Shown here in pieces: positions 7,300-7,958 of a stretch of 7,958 nucleotides of DNA. How positions within the stretch are numbered: the first letter of the stretch is position 1; every line of letters begins with the position of its first letter. The position numbers and the translations under genes are program-made. Below the pieces are notes generated by a model. It saw only the letters and a list, made by a program, of their open reading frames with translations, made no database searches and was not told the DNA's origin. Origin of the DNA: an uncultured Clostridia bacterium (GTDB taxonomy: Bacteria > Bacillota_A > Clostridia > Oscillospirales > Oscillospiraceae); assembly GCA_947307375.1 (NCBI GenBank), contig CAMZIX010000060.1:1-7958 (forward strand), given 5' to 3'.

Positions 7300-7337
7300 A
7301 ACAAAAAAGAGGAAAGTCTTTCGACTTTCCTCTTTTC
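7300..7337 (-). terminator. Rho-independent terminator of the binding-protein gene
   Basis: A perfect 14-bp stem (7305-7318 with 7323-7336) carries a GAAA tetraloop on the minus strand and is followed there by a T-rich run (TTTTTTGTTTTTG, partly within the stem). It begins 15 bases after the stop codon of the binding protein. It should reduce read-through into the ATPase gene, giving more binding protein than transporter core. Confidence 0.85.
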
Positions 7338-7351
7338 GGTTTGCGCTTGGA

Positions 7352-7958
7352 TTACTCGACGATGTTCAGGTTGAGAGAATCGGTGCTGGCCAGGTTCTCG
7401 TAGTTGTCGTCGATGGTGATCTTGCCGGCAATGATGTCGGCGAGCATCGCCTGGTACTCGTCGACAGTCCAGCCCTTGAGGGACCAGGTGTCAACAGGCA
7501 GGCCGACAGCATTTTCCGCAGCGCCCAGGCTGGAGGCAACGCCGCCGATCTCTTCCCAGGTGCCGTCATAGGCCTTGGTCAGAGCCCAGACAACGGAGGA
7601 GGACAGGCCCTTCATGGCGGAGGTGATGACGGTGTCGGACTCGAAGGACTGGTCGACGTCAACGCCGATGACCGCGCCGTCGTTGGCGGAAGCGGCAGCG
7701 GCAACGGAAGCGAACATGGAGCCGCCGCAGGCGAAGATCGCCTCGGTGCCGGCCTCATACCAGCCGTTGGCCAGAGTCTGGAGCTCGGGGGAAGCGGAGA
7801 AGGAAGCGCCGTAGAGCCAGGAGTAGTTCATGTCAACGGTCTTGCCCATTTCGGCAGCCGCAGCCGCAGCGCCCTGGACAAAGCCGTAGCCGTAACGGCA
7901 GCAGGCCGGGTTGGTGCCGCCGCCGCCGCCGCAGAAGCCGAGCTTGGTGTAGCCTTCC
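7352..7958 (-). CDS. BMP/PnrA-family nucleoside-binding protein, C-terminal part (5' end outside window)
   Basis: The frame is open to the right edge and gives the last 201 residues. Family members are usually about 330-390 residues, so the signal peptide and roughly the first 150 or more residues are missing. Family features seen: a strand-turn LGFCGGGGG (6-14), RYGYGFVQGA (21-30, a hallmark of Firmicutes BMP proteins), IFACGGS (74-80), the ligand-pocket region IGVDVDQ (97-103), and a C-terminal region with EYQAMLADIIAGKI (167-180). These proteins are normally surface lipoproteins that pass purine or other nucleosides to the permeases. The segment after LGF is unusual: five glycines encoded by identical GGC codons, then TNPACC, where many relatives have GGM or GGI followed by a PAVV-type stretch. 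Gene order with the next three genes supports a nucleoside import system. Confidence 0.92.
   Translation of the reverse strand, partial: EGYTKLGFCGGGGGTNPACCRYGYGFVQGAAAAAAEMGKTVDMNYSWLYGASFSASPELQTLANGWYEAGTEAIFACGGSMFASVAAAASANDGAVIGVDVDQSFESDTVITSAMKGLSSSVVWALTKAYDGTWEEIGGVASSLGAAENAVGLPVDTWSLKGWTVDEYQAMLADIIAGKITIDDNYENLASTDSLNLNIVE

Noticed and set aside
7188..7351. Purine riboswitch or PurR box ahead of the ATPase gene
   Set aside because: The space between the terminator and the start codon is too short for a purine riboswitch, and I see no matching conserved core or CGAA-containing PurR box pair.
1..7958. CRISPR arrays, tRNA or rRNA genes, insertion sequences, attachment sites
   Set aside because: No regularly spaced direct repeats, RNA gene signatures, transposase or integrase motifs, or terminal inverted repeats were seen. 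The intergenic gaps are all under 200 bases and are accounted for by terminators, promoters and leaders.

Overview
The window looks like a GC-rich Firmicutes chromosome, probably a gut Clostridia member of the Oscillospiraceae/Ruminococcaceae type. That placement is inferred from high GC content combined with strong AGGAGG-type ribosome binding sites, AT-rich sigma-A-like promoters, rho-independent terminators with U tracts, and lipoproteins with short signal peptides and Pro/Ala/Glu linkers. No taxonomic marker gene is present.

All six clear genes lie on the minus strand, so they are transcribed from the right edge towards the left. From the right edge: (1) the C-terminal 201 residues of a BMP/PnrA-family nucleoside-binding protein (7352-7958), closed by a strong hairpin terminator; (2) a short intergenic region with a promoter of its own (TTGCAA, 17 bp, TATAAT); (3) a three-gene operon with two 4-base ATGA stop/start overlaps, encoding a double-domain ABC ATPase (5640-7187) and two membrane permeases (4369-5643 and 3341-4372). 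This is the bmpA-nupABC / yufNOPQ arrangement of Firmicutes nucleoside importers, and it ends in a terminator at about 3294-3320.

Downstream are two separately encoded lipoproteins: a glycoside hydrolase family 3 enzyme of the beta-N-acetylhexosaminidase (NagZ-like) type (2065-3228) and an M3-family zinc metallopeptidase of the oligoendopeptidase F type (171-1982). A GC-rich hairpin with U tracts on both strands (129-169) closes the M3 gene. It probably also serves a gene converging from the left on the plus strand, of which only a proline-rich 42-residue C-terminal tail would be in the window (2-130).

Taken together, the locus reads as nucleoside uptake (binding protein, ATPase, two permeases) beside two surface hydrolases that would attack amino sugars and peptides. 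A shared scavenging role is possible but is inferred only from adjacency. I did not find a clearly novel system. The points most worth a second look are the separately promoted transporter core, the convergent proline-rich tail at the left edge, and the hairpin in the leader of the GH3 gene.
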